Positions 6,171-6,456 of a stretch of 6,456 nt of DNA are shown here, in pieces. The stretch's first letter is position 1. Every line of letters starts with the position of its first letter. The notes beneath the pieces are model-generated. The model ran no database searches and was not told the DNA's origin. It saw only the letters and a list, made by a program, of their open reading frames with translations. This DNA is from Candidatus Apopatosoma intestinale (GTDB taxonomy: Bacteria > Bacillota > Clostridia > Oscillospirales > CAG-272), in NCBI GenBank assembly GCA_018064545.1, contig JAGHUY010000056.1, forward strand, positions 1 through 6,456, read 5' to 3'. A program made the position numbers and the translations under genes.

Positions 6171-6456
6171 ATGGAACAGGCAAAACTTACCATGCTGAAA
6201 GAAAAAGCACGCGAGATCCGTCTTGGCGTGTTGGAGGGCGTTTACAGCGCTTCGTCCGGCCATCCGGGCGGTTCGCTTTCGATCGCCGACATTCTGTCGT
6301 ATCTCTATTTTGAAGAGATGAACATTGACCCGAAGGACCCGAAAAAGGCCGACCGCGACCGTCTCGTCCTGTCCTAGGGCCACACCGCTCCCGCTCTGTA
6401 CGCGGCACTCGCTCTGCGCGGCTATTTTGATCCCGCTCTGCTGAAAACGCTCCGCA
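6171..6456 (+). CDS. Transketolase N-terminal subunit, partial, interrupted by in-frame TAG at codon 69
   Basis: The product begins MEQAKLTMLKEKAREIRLGV and carries the transketolase N-terminal signature SASSGHPGGSLSIADILSYL (26-45), where His31 is the conserved thiamine-diphosphate-pocket histidine. It then has DPKDPKKADRDRLVLS (53-68). The next codon (6375-6377) is TAG, and the same frame resumes with GHTAPALYAALALRGYF (70-86) and runs to the window edge. Relatives have Asp-Arg-Phe-Val-Leu-Ser-Lys-Gly-His here, so the TAG replaces a residue that is normally Lys (Asn in E. coli transketolase). The close lysine-rich style matches the split transketolases of Clostridia, where this half (about 270-280 residues) binds the cofactor pyrophosphate and a second gene supplies the pyrimidine domain. 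The enzyme moves two-carbon ketol units in the pentose phosphate pathway. Read literally the product is a 68-residue non-functional peptide. It may be a pseudogene, a sequence error or a recoded codon. Family call is firm; coding status is open. Confidence 0.85.
6375..6377 (+). other. In-frame amber codon inside the transketolase Ser-Lys-Gly-His motif
   Basis: The codons read TCC TAG GGC CAC. A single base change, A to T at 6375, would restore AAG (lysine). The downstream frame is intact and family-like for at least 26 codons, so no frameshift is involved. No in-frame ATG follows in the window that could restart translation. Confidence 0.9.

Overview
The window looks like a stretch of a chromosome from a moderately GC-rich Clostridia-type member of the Bacillota, possibly an uncultured gut lineage. 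The reasons are a type II pantothenate kinase, a long CofE-like protein of the kind found in Clostridia, a subgroup Ic aspartate aminotransferase, a split-type transketolase start, strong AGGAGG-like ribosome binding sites and AT-rich promoters in an otherwise GC-rich sequence. The taxonomic placement is inference from gene content. I see no mobile element, CRISPR array, tRNA, rRNA or riboswitch.

Almost all of the window (1 to 5914) is one tightly packed operon on the minus strand. Read from right to left it holds asnS (asparaginyl-tRNA synthetase, 5914-4520), a PLP-dependent aspartate aminotransferase-like gene (4496-3189), ddl (D-alanine--D-alanine ligase, 3185-2172), coaW (type II pantothenate kinase with a GTG start, 2153-1326), a CofE-like gamma-glutamyl ligase family gene (1280-84), and the first 20 codons of an HD-domain phosphohydrolase-like gene (60-1) that runs off the left edge. 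Gaps are only 3 to 45 bases and each gene has its own Shine-Dalgarno. The five complete genes all end in TAA. The genes cover amino-acid supply and tRNA charging, cell-wall precursor synthesis, coenzyme A synthesis and probably nucleotide housekeeping. The CofE-like gene is the one member whose substrate is unclear.

The 256-base region 5915-6170 is a divergent promoter region. It carries a minus-strand promoter for the operon, with a small inverted repeat between its -35 and -10 boxes, and an essentially consensus plus-strand promoter (TTGACA, 17 bases, TATACT).

From 6171 to the right edge a plus-strand gene encodes the N-terminal thiamine-diphosphate-binding half of a transketolase. It is interrupted at codon 69 by an in-frame TAG, exactly where relatives usually have lysine in the Ser-Lys-Gly-His motif, and family-like coding resumes immediately afterwards in the same frame. 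This is the most notable anomaly. A point mutation or sequence error (AAG to TAG) is the simplest explanation, and amber readthrough is a testable alternative. Otherwise the region looks like ordinary core metabolism, and I do not see a clear new multi-gene system.
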